Assembly (NCBI RefSeq): GCF_001411555.2
Contig: NC_049909.1
Coordinates: 11,725,485-11,789,484, forward strand
Source: Juglans regia
Lineage: Eukaryota > Streptophyta > Magnoliopsida > Fagales > Juglandaceae
Length of the DNA stretch: 64,000 nt
Direction of reading: 5' to 3'
In this document: positions 1-9,475 of the stretch, in pieces
Layout: every line of letters begins with the position of its first letter
How positions within the stretch are numbered: position 1 is the stretch's first letter
Program-made: the position numbers and the translations under genes
Notes under the pieces: generated by a model
Database searches by the model: none
What the model was told of the DNA's origin: nothing
Seen by the model: the letters and a program-made list of their open reading frames with translations, nothing else

Positions 1-1368
1 GCCCTACGCGAAAAACTGCTGCATGAGATTCATGATACCAAGATGGGCGGACACTCCGGCGTTTTACGCACATGCAAACGATTGAGGCAGCAGTTCTATT
101 GGCCCGGCATGCATAAATCAGTCCAAGAATACATCAAAGCGTGCGAGGTATGTCAAAAGGTCAAAACCGAAACACTAAATCCTGCAGGACTCCTTCAGCC
201 ATTGCCCGTTCCCTGTAGAGTGTGGGACGACATCACCTTAGATTTTATCGAAGGTCTGCCAACCTCCCAAGGCAAGGACACAATTATGGTGGTTGTCGAC
301 AGGCTGAGTAAATCAGCGCATTTCCTTTCATTGACCCATCCATTTACTGCTAAAACCGTGGCAGATAAATTTGTAGAAGGAATTGTCAAACTCCACGGAA
401 TGCCCCAATCCGTGATTAGTGATCGAGATCCAATTTTCATTAGTAAATTTTGGCAAGAATTCTTCAAAATGTCAGGTACTAAATTGCAGCTCAGTTCCGC
501 ATACCACCCACAGACCGACGGACGAACGGAGGTAGTCAATCGCTGCCTTGAACAATACCTGCGATGTTTCGTGCACCAGTGGCCCCGCAAATGGAGTTCT
601 TATTTACCTTGGGCAGAATATTGGTACAATACCACCTATCATAGTTCTACAGGGATGACTCCATTCCAGGCACTATATGGCAGGCTGCCTCCTGCCATCC
701 CATCGTATACAGAAGGACTATCCCCAGTTCACGAAGTCGACCAACAACTACTCAATCGAGATGAAATACTCCAACAACTCAAGAGTAACTTGGCCAGCTC
801 AGTTAATCGAATGAAGCAAATTGCAGACACCAAGCGGAGGGATATTTCGTTTGACATTGGCGAACGGGTTTTGTTGAAGCTACACCCTTACCGTCAACAA
901 ACAGCTTTCAAACGGGCCCATCAGAAATTAGCTACTCGTTTTTACGGGCCCTACGAAATCTTACAGAAATGTGGACCAGTGGCGTACAAATTAAAATTGC
1001 CGGAAAGCTCACGCATTCATCCGGTGTTTCATGTATCGCTACTTAAACAATACAGGGAGCATGACGGCCATAAAGAGCCAACACCGACAGCATTGCCACC
1101 CATCTCAAATGAAGGAGTTATTGAACTCGAACCACAAGCAATTTTGGACACTCGCTGGATCAAGCATGGAGGACAGCTTCTCGAAGAAAGCTTAGTGCAA
1201 TGGAAGCATCTGCCCACGGAAGAAGCCACCTGGGAAACCACTACGGCATTACTAGACAAATTCTCGCATACCATCCTTGAGGACAAGGATCCGCTGGTTG
1301 GGGGGAGTACTGATAGGCCACGTCGTTCATCAAGATTCCATAAACCGAATCCCAAATATTTGGGATGA
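1..1368 (+). CDS. Ty3/gypsy chromovirus polyprotein, C-terminal part: integrase plus chromodomain (5' end outside window)
   Basis: The frame is open from base 1, so the real start lies upstream of the window; only the integrase end of the pol polyprotein is visible. In order it has an HHCC zinc-binding region (histidines near bases 22-54, CEVC near 148-159) and a catalytic core with Asp at 241, Asp at 421 and Glu at 529. The last two are separated by 35 residues, the DD35E spacing of retroviral-type integrases. A C-terminal chromodomain follows (about 1117-1262, with WIKHGG, VQWKHLP and EATWE). The integrase joins element cDNA to host DNA; the chromodomain of this clade is thought to steer insertion to marked chromatin. 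No stop or frameshift interrupts the 455 visible codons, so this copy is relatively young or was recently active. The stop lies beyond the polypurine tract, so the ORF end overlaps the LTR. The wording of the core resembles the Reina lineage; that assignment is from memory. Confidence 0.9.
   Translation, partial: ALREKLLHEIHDTKMGGHSGVLRTCKRLRQQFYWPGMHKSVQEYIKACEVCQKVKTETLNPAGLLQPLPVPCRVWDDITLDFIEGLPTSQGKDTIMVVVDRLSKSAHFLSLTHPFTAKTVADKFVEGIVKLHGMPQSVISDRDPIFISKFWQEFFKMSGTKLQLSSAYHPQTDGRTEVVNRCLEQYLRCFVHQWPRKWSSYLPWAEYWYNTTYHSSTGMTPFQALYGRLPPAIPSYTEGLSPVHEVDQQLLNRDEILQQLKSNLASSVNRMKQIADTKRRDISFDIGERVLLKLHPYRQQTAFKRAHQKLATRFYGPYEILQKCGPVAYKLKLPESSRIHPVFHVSLLKQYREHDGHKEPTPTALPPISNEGVIELEPQAILDTRWIKHGGQLLEESLVQWKHLPTEEATWETTTALLDKFSHTILEDKDPLVGGSTDRPRRSSRFHKPNPKYLG
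1298..1310 (+). other. Polypurine tract of the Ty3/gypsy element
   Basis: A G-rich purine run (GGTTGGGGGGAGTA-like) immediately precedes a TG dinucleotide that starts the LTR-like sequence. Polypurine tracts prime plus-strand synthesis in LTR retroelements. It lies within the coding frame, as in many plant chromoviruses. Confidence 0.6.
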
Positions 1369-1809
1369 TCTGGTACGTGAGGAACCGAAATGCATGGGGC
1401 GTGGAATGCATGGGGCGCGACTGGGTCAGCAGGAATTTACGCATGAAGTGCGCACGAAAGCCTGAAGCGGAAGAAAGAGTCTGCAGAAGAAAGGGTCTTC
1501 AGTACTTACGTTTATGTTAGTTTCATTTTGATTTTACGTTCTGTTTTATTTGTTTTATGCTCTGTTTCATGAGCAATAATTTCGGTTCTTAGTCCGCAAG
1601 TTTGGTTCTTAGTCCGCAAGTTGAGTCTGCAAGTTTCCTTTTATTTAGTCTGCAAGTTTCCTTTTATTTCGGGATGTAAGCTACCTAACTCTGCTATTTA
1701 AGCAGACATGAATGGTGAATGAAATCATCAAAAATTAATTGAGTCAAATTGTGGTACATTCTCACCCGAAGAGAATACAATTTTCCTTTAGTATTTTCTG
1801 TTCTATACA
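1311..1809 (+). repeat. 3' LTR of the Ty3/gypsy element
   Basis: It starts with TG after the polypurine tract and ends with CA (TTCTATACA) where minus-strand LINE sequence resumes. It contains a TATA-like TATTTAAG at about 1694 and short internal tandem repeats. The partner LTR is off the left edge, so both boundaries are inferred from TG/CA and from the point where the LINE reading resumes. Confidence 0.6.
1584..1668 (+). repeat. Short tandem repeats inside the LTR
   Basis: GGTTCTTAGTCCGCAAGTT occurs at 1584 and again at 1604. It is followed by two copies of AGTCTGCAAGTTTCCTTTT about 22 bp apart. The repeats lie upstream of the TATA-like site, where LTR enhancer repeats usually sit. Confidence 0.75.
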
Positions 1810-3636
1810 TTTGGGACCTATCATCCTCCCTACATAAAATGCATTCATCCTCCAGAACCACCTTTCTGGTTTTTAAGTTGTGCAGAATCAGCAAGCCATT
1901 TTTACAAGCTCACCATGCAAACACCTTCACCTTATTTGGTAATTGTGACTTCCAAATCTTCCTCCATATACTTTTCTAAATTTCTACATTCAAGCTCTCA
2001 CCTTCATCTCTAGTTTTTCCAATGGCATGAAATAAAATCTATAGGCACTTTTCACACTATACTGACCATCCTTTTCATGCTCCCAGATTAATTTGTCCTC
2101 TCAATCCCTTGGTGCTAAAATGATTTTCAAGACTTCTACAGTAGCTCTTGGTGTTTGAAGGCTTCTGAACTTCTCTACATTCCACCACTTTGTGGTTTGA
2201 TCAATTAAACATTCCACTTTTTCTTCCTTTAATAACTGCTGATCTCATTGCTACATGGTGTGATGTTTTTATTTTCTGGTATCCAGTAATTTGTCTAGAA
2301 ATTTATAGTCTTCTCATTCCCTACCCATCTGCAGCCTTTCAACAGTCCATTCTTTGCCTCCCAGATTCCTCACCATACATAAGATGGGGTTGTGCCTAGT
2401 TTTGCATAACAGAAACTTGAGTCAGGAAAATACTTTGCTTTGAACACTTTATGCACCAGAGTAGACTCCTCATTCATAATCCTCCATCCTTATTTAGCTA
2501 GCAGAGCCATATTAAAAAGACTTGAGATCCTTGAACCCCATACCTCTTTCATCTTTTGAATCACACATCGTCCTCCAACTTGCCCATCTAATCTTATTCT
2601 CATCATGTCTTTGACCCCACCAAAAATTTGCCATCATATTCTCCAACTCAGAGTAGAAAGTTCCAGCAAACTTGAAACAACTCATTGTATATGTTGAAAT
2701 AGACGTGGCCACTACTTTGATGAGAATTTCCCTTCCCCCTTGTGAGAGTAATCTTTCCTTCCAGCCTTGTAATTTCTTCCAAATTTATGTTTTTTCTCGA
2801 CCTATCATAGGAGGCAATCTCAAATATTTATCATATTGTTGAAATTGTTGGACACCCCAAAAAGCCATAATCTCCTCTTGGTGTGATGGACTGACATTCT
2901 TGCTGAAGACATGGATGTTTTATCTCTATTTACCTTCTAGCCAGAAGTTCTCTCATAAGTCTCTAGCAACTGTGGAATTCTCAGGTTTTCTTGCATATTA
3001 GCTCTACAAAATAGAACATTATCATCTGCAAACAGTAGGTGATTGATCCTTGGAGCCCTAGCAAACCTGAATGCCTACTATCACTTTATCCTGTGCTGCC
3101 TACTGTAGAAGTGTGATTAGACCTTCAGTACACAGTAAAAAAAGATAAGGAAAAAGTGGGTCTCCTTGTCTAAAGCCTCTAGAAGGGTTTATTGGACCTT
3201 TAGGTTCACCATTAATCATAATAAAGAAAGAGACAGTACTGACACACCTCATAATCAACTTTACCCACTTATCATGAAAACCCATCTTTCTCATAACTAG
3301 TTCCAAAAACTCCAACTCAATTCTCTCATAAGTTTGTTCATATCAAACTTCAAAGATATGTATCCAGCTTTACCTGCTCTATTTTTTCTTAGAAAATGAA
3401 TCGCTTCATAGGCTACAAGAATATTGTCATAAATAAGTCTACTCGGGACAAAACCATTTTGTGAACATGAAATAACATTAGGCAGAACATTTTTAAGTCT
3501 ATTAGCTAGCACCTTCGAGATTAGCTTATAAATTACATTACAAAGGCTTATACGCCTATAATTAGCCACTACCTCAGGCTTCTCCTTTTTGAGAATTAAA
3601 GTAATAAAAGTATGATTAATGGCATGTGGGAATAAG
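1810..3636 (-). pseudogene. LINE-A: 5'-truncated non-LTR retrotransposon ORF2 (reverse transcriptase to zf-RVT), interrupted
   Basis: Read on the minus strand from 3636 downwards, the fragments follow the order of a plant L1-type ORF2. First are the RT fingers/palm (about 3635-3297, ANYRRISLCNVIYK and NGFVPSRLI), then RGFRQGDPLFPYLF (about 3200-3150). The catalytic FADD is at 3021-3032, followed by the RT connection region (2712-2512). Last is a zf-RVT motif ending with CILC at about 1820-1850. Several stops and frameshifts separate the pieces, so it is dead. Endonuclease and ORF1 are absent at the 5' end, the usual result of incomplete reverse transcription. The coding reading stops at the LTR edge at 1809, so the Ty3 element probably inserted into this LINE; the rest should lie left of the window. 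Confidence 0.8.
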
Positions 3637-3666
3637 GACTAGCGATAGGCGATACGAATTAGGCAA

Positions 3667-4866
3667 TTGGCAATTGGCGTGCTAGGGTTTTTACGTGAGT
3701 TTTGCATGATAGCCGCAGGGGCCCCTGGTGGTCCTATGCCGACAGCCAAACCAAGATCCTTTGCAAACCTAGTGTTTGCTACTCCTCAATCGCTTCCTGA
3801 GATTCCGTTGGCCATGAGGGCTCCTAAAATGATGGATGGGGAGGTGTATTTTTAGTTTTCGAAAGAGGAGATTAAGAAGTCAGTAGAGCCTTTCAGGTTT
3901 TCAATGGTTTTGAAATTTTTGTGTCAACATTCTTCCTTGGATGCTATCCATATTCAAGAGTAGATGGGGTCCAGCAAGGGTGGCGGTAGTTTCATCAAGG
4001 AGACAACATCGTAATGTTTTTGTCCATCTTACATCGGAAGAGGATTTCAACAAAGCGTTCTCGAGAGAGGCTTGTGATATCGATGGTGTTCAATATGGGC
4101 CGTTTCATTGGTCTCCGGATTTTGATAAGGACGAGGAGTTGTCCGTTGTGCCAGTTTGGGTTTTCCTTCCTGGTTTGGCCCCAAATTTCTACCAATCTTT
4201 ATCTTATGTATTTTTATGGAGCCAATTGGTAGATTTATTTGTAGTGATAATTCAATGAGATGTGCAGCGAGAACTGATGGTGCAAGGGTTTGTTTGGAGT
4301 TGGACGCAGTGAAGAAACCTCTAATGTCATTCTGGATTGGTGTGCCAGCAAGTCCTTCCAGTTGTTATCAAGAGGTGGTTTAAGAAACTCTCCCAGCGTA
4401 TTGTATCCATTGTAAAAGGCAGGGACATACTGAGAAGACTTGTAAGAAGGGGAAATTGCAGAGGGAAAAGGAGAAGCCAATTGTGAGACTGGAATACACG
4501 GTGGTGAGGAAGCCTGAAAATGTTTTGATTGATTCTAATGTAGATGATGCAAAGAAAACTGAGGTTTTGGTTTTGGAAAACTCAAAACCAATGCATCCAA
4601 TCAGAGTTGAATAAATGACTGTGGCTTCTGAAAATAGAGATGAGGAAGATGGGACTGCTGTGAATCCATTGACACAAACGCTTGTGTTAGATCATGGGGT
4701 GAAAGAGTATGAGAAAAGCAAGCAGGTTGAAGAAACAGAGCATGGTATTTCACTTTTGCCAAAAATGGAACGGTCTAAGGACATGTATGATATGAATGAA
4801 GAGTCTGTTGCGAAGGCTCAGAGGGATCAGTTGGACCTAGAGAGGGCTCAGGGGGAGGATGAATAG
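3667..4866 (+). pseudogene. LINE-B ORF1-like (DUF4283 domain plus CCHC zinc knuckle), broken
   Basis: Fragments read through a DUF4283-type region in three frames (3667-3855, 3941-4200, 4230-4380; WGPARV, EDFNKAF, VPVWV). A zinc knuckle CIHCKRQGHTEKTC follows at about 4401-4442, a C-x2-C-x4-H-x4-C pattern. A hydrophilic acidic tail runs to 4866. In plant L1-like elements this protein is the nucleic-acid-binding ORF1 product that packages element RNA. Stops (for example at 4381) and frame changes show it is no longer functional. The start chosen is only the first recognisable segment. Confidence 0.65.
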
Positions 4867-5038
4867 ATGGCTAGTCTCTCTGATAGTGAATGAGGAACGG
4901 AACCTTTGGGTGTGAGTAAGGACGTATTATTAGATTTAGAAATTTCAAATAAAAAGAAGAAGAAATCAGAAGAGATGATGGTGAAGGGCCGAAGTTCGAA
5001 GCGGGTGATAACTTATTCCTCTAAATTAAATTTATGAT

Positions 5039-8000
5039 CAGACCAATTATATATTGGAATGTTCGGGGGATAGGGACGTCTAGAGGAAGATTAAAGAAAA
5101 TTGTGAGTTATAAACTTTAAGTTTTTGTTATAGAGGAGCCATTTTCATCTGCAATTTCCATGGATGCTCTTAAACGTAGTCTTAGTTTTGATGTTTGTTT
5201 GTCGAATGAGGCAGTGGAAGGGAAGATGTGGTTATTCTGGGTGCAGGAGGTAGGGGTTACTGTTCAAACAATGACTAATCAACATATTACAATCATGATT
5301 TCTAATGGCTTGCAAGAGTTTAAAGTTTACTTTGTATATGCAAAATGTAAGTATGACCTACAACGGAGGCTTTGGGAGGACTTGGAAAGGGAGGGGGGAT
5401 CAAGTATCCCCTGGCTAATTACTGGGGATTTTAATATTATAGCCAATGATAATGAAAGGAGAGGTGGAAGACCTCGTTCCATGCAGGCTATGGAAGAGTT
5501 TAATGCTTAGATTCATTCTTGTGGTTTGATTGAGATGAAGTTCTTGGGGAAGAGTTTCTCTTTGTGTAATGGACAACAAGCTTGAAGTTGGGCTCGGTTG
5601 GATCGCACGTTGATGGAATTGAATTTTCTTAATTGTTTCCCGGAATCTTCTATGCATTATTTACCTTGTACAACATTTGATCATGTGCCAATGGTTATTT
5701 CTTTATCAAGTAATGCGGTGTCATATGGCCCGTCCCTTTCCACTTTCAACAAATGAGGGTGGACCATCCTGATTTTTATTGTTGTGTGAAGGAGTTGTGA
5801 GAGGAAGGAGTACTTGGAATGGGACTAACGAAATTGGTTTAAAAAATTAAACGTTTGAAGGTGCGGCTCAAACCTTGGAACAAAACAGTATTTGGATGGA
5901 CTGACCACCACATTCAAGAGTTGGAGCATCGAATTGAAGTCCTAAAGTCCAGTTTGTAGGGGCAGTATGATGAGGATACTGAGCATGATCTTTTGGCTGC
6001 TAAGATTGAACTTCACACTTGGGAACAAAGAGAGGCTACTCATTTGGCTTAATGTGCAGGGTTCGGTGGTTGGAGCTAGAGGATAAAAATCAATGTTTTG
6101 AATATCGTACCGGACGTTGTACCGGTCAAGGCACTGAAACGAAATATTTCGGTACCAGTACTATTTCGGGATAGTGTTTCGGGATAACATTTCGGAATAG
6201 TCAATATATAAATAAATTATATATAAAAATTATATTCCAAAATAATAGTCTATATATAAATAAATTATATATAAATACATATATATATATATAAATTATA
6301 AATAGTCTAGTCTGAATTGGGGGTTAAAAAATAAGCTTCTAGTTTGAAAAAAAAAATGGCCCGGTACAGGCCGGTACGAAAAATTTCGACCGTACCGGCC
6401 GGTACGGTACAAAATTCACAACTATGATAAAAATACATTATTTTTCTATACTCTGCTCAAACGAAGAAAACAGACTTAGGTGCTTGAGATGAAGCTTCAC
6501 AATGGTGTTGTCTTACATTCCCCACAAGCAGTTCATGATGGTGCGGTTTCCTATTTTGTAGAGTTCGCAGTCTTCTAGAAGGGTTGGTTGATCCAATTAT
6601 TTCAGAGGAAAATTGCCGTTTGTGTCGAATACCTTCGGTGGAGGAAGTTAAAGAAGCGGTATTTAGCATTCCCATTGAGAGCAGCCCGGGTCTAGATGGA
6701 TTTGGTTTCGGGTTTTATAAAGCGTGTTGGGACATTATTCATTAGGATGTGATGGAAGCGGTAAGGGAGTTCTTTAGTGGCATTCCTCTTTCGAGGTTTT
6801 TCACAACTTCTTTGGTGGTGTTGATTCCTAAAGTGCCACAAACTACAGGTTTTGACAAATTTCGCTCCATAAGTCTATGCACAAAAATTTATAAGATATG
6901 CTTTGAGGTTTTAGTTAATCGGTTGACACACTTGCTTCCTTCTATGATCTCTATGGAACACAATGCATTTATTTCCGGAAGACGCATTTTTGATAATATT
7001 AATTTAACGCAAGAAATGGTTTCCTCTATTAATAGAAAGACGATAGGAGGTAATGTGATTTTTAAAATAGATATGGCTAAGGTCTATGATAGGCTAGAAT
7101 GAGATTTTCTATTGCGTGTTTTGGAGAGGTTTGGGTTTTCTAGTACAGTGTGTGGGCTAATTAGAAATTGCATCTCCCCGCCGTGGTATTCTATTATGAT
7201 GCATGGGACTGTTCGTGATTTTTTCCAGGGTGGAAGAGGACTGAGTCAGGGCGACCCTCTCTCGCCTTACCTTTTCATTATCATGGAAGAAGTTTTATTC
7301 CGTTTATTAAAGAATAATGTTTCCAATGGAAGGATTGGTAATTTTTCCCATCCACGAGGTACACCACTTATTTCCTACCTTCTTTATGCAGATGATGTTG
7401 TCATTTTTGCAAATGGGAGTAAAAAATCTGTTAAACGTTTGATGGAAGTTATCGGAATATACGAGAAATGATCTGGCCAGTGTGTAAACAAGGACAAGAC
7501 AACGGTGTATTTTGCCAAGAATTTCTCAACTGGGCGAAAATGTGAACTTCTTCGGATCACAGGTTTTGTAGAAGGCTCTTTTCCATTCACATACCTTGGT
7601 GTTCCTATTGTCTCTGGGAAATTATTAAGAAGATATTTGGATCCTCTCATCACTCGGTTAAGGGAAAAGATTGGTGGATGGAAGATCAAATGTTTATTTA
7701 GTGGGGGTAAATTGTTTCTGATGAAACATGTCTTGGCAAGTTTACCAACACATTTGCTAGCTATTCTTCAACTTCCAAAATCGGTTTTGAATGTTATTAT
7801 TCGCATGTTTAGCTCATCTTTTTGGGGTGAGAAGAATTGGAAAGGAAAAAAGAAATGGTTTTCATGGGGAAAAATGTGTCAACCGATAAAGGAGAATGGC
7901 ATTGGCATTCGAAAGTTTGAAGATGTTCAAGCTTCTCTGCATGCCAAATTTGCTTGGAAGATCCTGCGAGGTGATGATTTGTGGACTAGATTTTTTCATG

Positions 8001-9475
8001 CGAAGTATATTGGTGATAATCATATCTCTTTGGTTGATCCAAAAAAGGTAACACGTTTTTGGCGCATGGTCATCCATAGCATCCCTTTAGTTTTACAACA
8101 CTCTGAATGGAAGGTTAGGGACGAGAGTTTGTCCTTTTGGTTTGATAACTGGTTGGATGGGGGTCCTCCTGCTAATCTAAATCAGATGGTGGAAGAGCTG
8201 AAGCTGAAAATATGTGATTTGAAGGTGGAGAATGGATGGGACATTAATAAGTTGGAAAGGTTGGTTGGTATTGATAAGGGGATGAAATAAGTAGTTTCCT
8301 GGGTTCACGCAAAGCAAGTGAGGATATTCTGGTATGGATAAATAACAATGATGGGAGGTTTTCAACAAAGAGTGCTTGGGAGTGTGTTAGTGTTCGTGCT
8401 CCGAAAGTGAGTTGGGCATCTTGGGTTTGACATGCAACCTAGCCAAAACAAATCTCTGTTTTCATGTGGAAGGCAATGAACAATTATTTTAAGTGTTGAT
8501 GAGAGGCTGAGAAGGGTGGGTATTCCAATTCCTTCGAAATGTGACTGTTGTGCAGGAGGGTCTTTGGAAGATTTGAATCATGTCTTAATGGCGGGAGACG
8601 TTGCTTCGAAGGTTTGGAAATTTTTTTCGGTTTGTTTGTGTGTTCCTTATGACTCGAGCAGAACCTGGTTTTAAACCACAGTGTTGTGGTTCAGGAGGGC
8701 CTCAAGAGTGACACAAATGGGAAGCATCATTGGAATAATTCCGTGTATGATTTCATGGAGACTATGGCAACGTAGATGCAAGGCGAGGATGGAAGGGAAG
8801 TTGATCTCAGCTGAAGAAGTATGCAGACTTGTCCGAATTACAGTGGGTAAACTGCAGAACCTGAAATCCAAATTTGAAAGACTTTTGCATGTGGATGAAG
8901 CTCGCCTCCAAGAACTGAATGTTCCTGTGATTCCAGTTAAACGTCAAGTGATGCGGGTTGTAACTTGGTTGAAGTCACCGCCTAGAAGGTTCAAATTAAA
9001 CATAGATGGAAGTAGTATGGGAAATTCGGGAGCTTTGGGTGCAGGAGATGTTTTACGGGACTCTTTTCGGGATGTTTGTCTAGCATTCTCGAAACACCTT
9101 GGTGCAGGAACTAACATCAATGCAGAGTTGCAGGCAATGCCTATTGGCTTACGTTACTGTCGAGAGCTGGGTATCCATCGAGTAGACGTGGAATCAGATT
9201 CTCAAGTTTGTGTTAAGTGGGTGCATTGGTAGAGGTGTGATGTGTTGTACTTAGAAGACTACTGGGGATGAGCTTATGGACATTATTCATAGCGGTGATG
9301 TTCTTGTGAAGCATATATATATAGAGAAGGTAATGCTCCGGCAGATTACTTGGCAAAATTGGGGGCAAATGGAGTAACGCGTGTGTGGAGATCTTTATCT
9401 CAGGCTCCTACTTATTTTAGAGGTTTGGTCAGCACAGAAAAATTGGCCTTGCCTTATTTGCGCATTTGTTAATGA
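5039..9475 (+). pseudogene. LINE-B ORF2: endonuclease, reverse transcriptase, zf-RVT, RNase H; broken and interrupted
   Basis: An AP-type endonuclease spans about 5039-5720, with IYWNVRGIG, an EEP motif, ITGDFN at about 5416 and a final FDHVP. The reverse transcriptase runs from about 6640 to 7470: FRSISLCTKIYK, SQGDPLSPYLF, and the catalytic YADD at 7385-7396. The thumb/connection follows in 7505-8290 (FPFTYLGVPI, GGWK, WFDNW). A degraded zf-RVT lies at about 8340-8640. RNase H is at 8681-9232, with acidic residues in NIDGSS, NAELQA and VESDSQV, and a tail ending about 9470. The YADD and endonuclease residues survive, but in-frame stops (5117, 5508, 7100, 7469) and shifts disable it. Together these domains would nick the target, copy element RNA and degrade the template strand. 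Confidence 0.8.
6082..6434. mobile_element. hAT-type MITE nested in LINE-B ORF2 (element 6091-6426, with 8-bp TSD)
   Basis: ATAAAAAT at 6083-6090 is repeated exactly at 6427-6434, giving an 8-bp target duplication as in hAT elements. The ends are inverted: the left starts CAATGTTTTGAAT and the complement of the right end starts CATAGTTGTGAAT, 10 of 13 matching. Subterminal GTACCGG motifs occur at both sides. There is no coding capacity. LINE ORF2 reading resumes on the right side, which supports insertion into the LINE. Confidence 0.8.

Larger units (their letters stand above)
3637..9475 (+). mobile_element. LINE-B: nearly full-length, decayed plant L1-type retrotransposon with a nested hAT MITE
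   Basis: The plus-strand domain order is that of a plant L1: DUF4283-like ORF1 with a CCHC knuckle, endonuclease, RT, zf-RVT region, RNase H. The visible parts run from about 3667 to 9470 with many stops and frameshifts. A 336-bp hAT element splits ORF2 at 6091-6426. The exact 5' end is uncertain; it abuts LINE-A near 3637. No clear poly(A) tail is seen at the 3' end, which may be cut by other repeat DNA. Confidence 0.8.
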
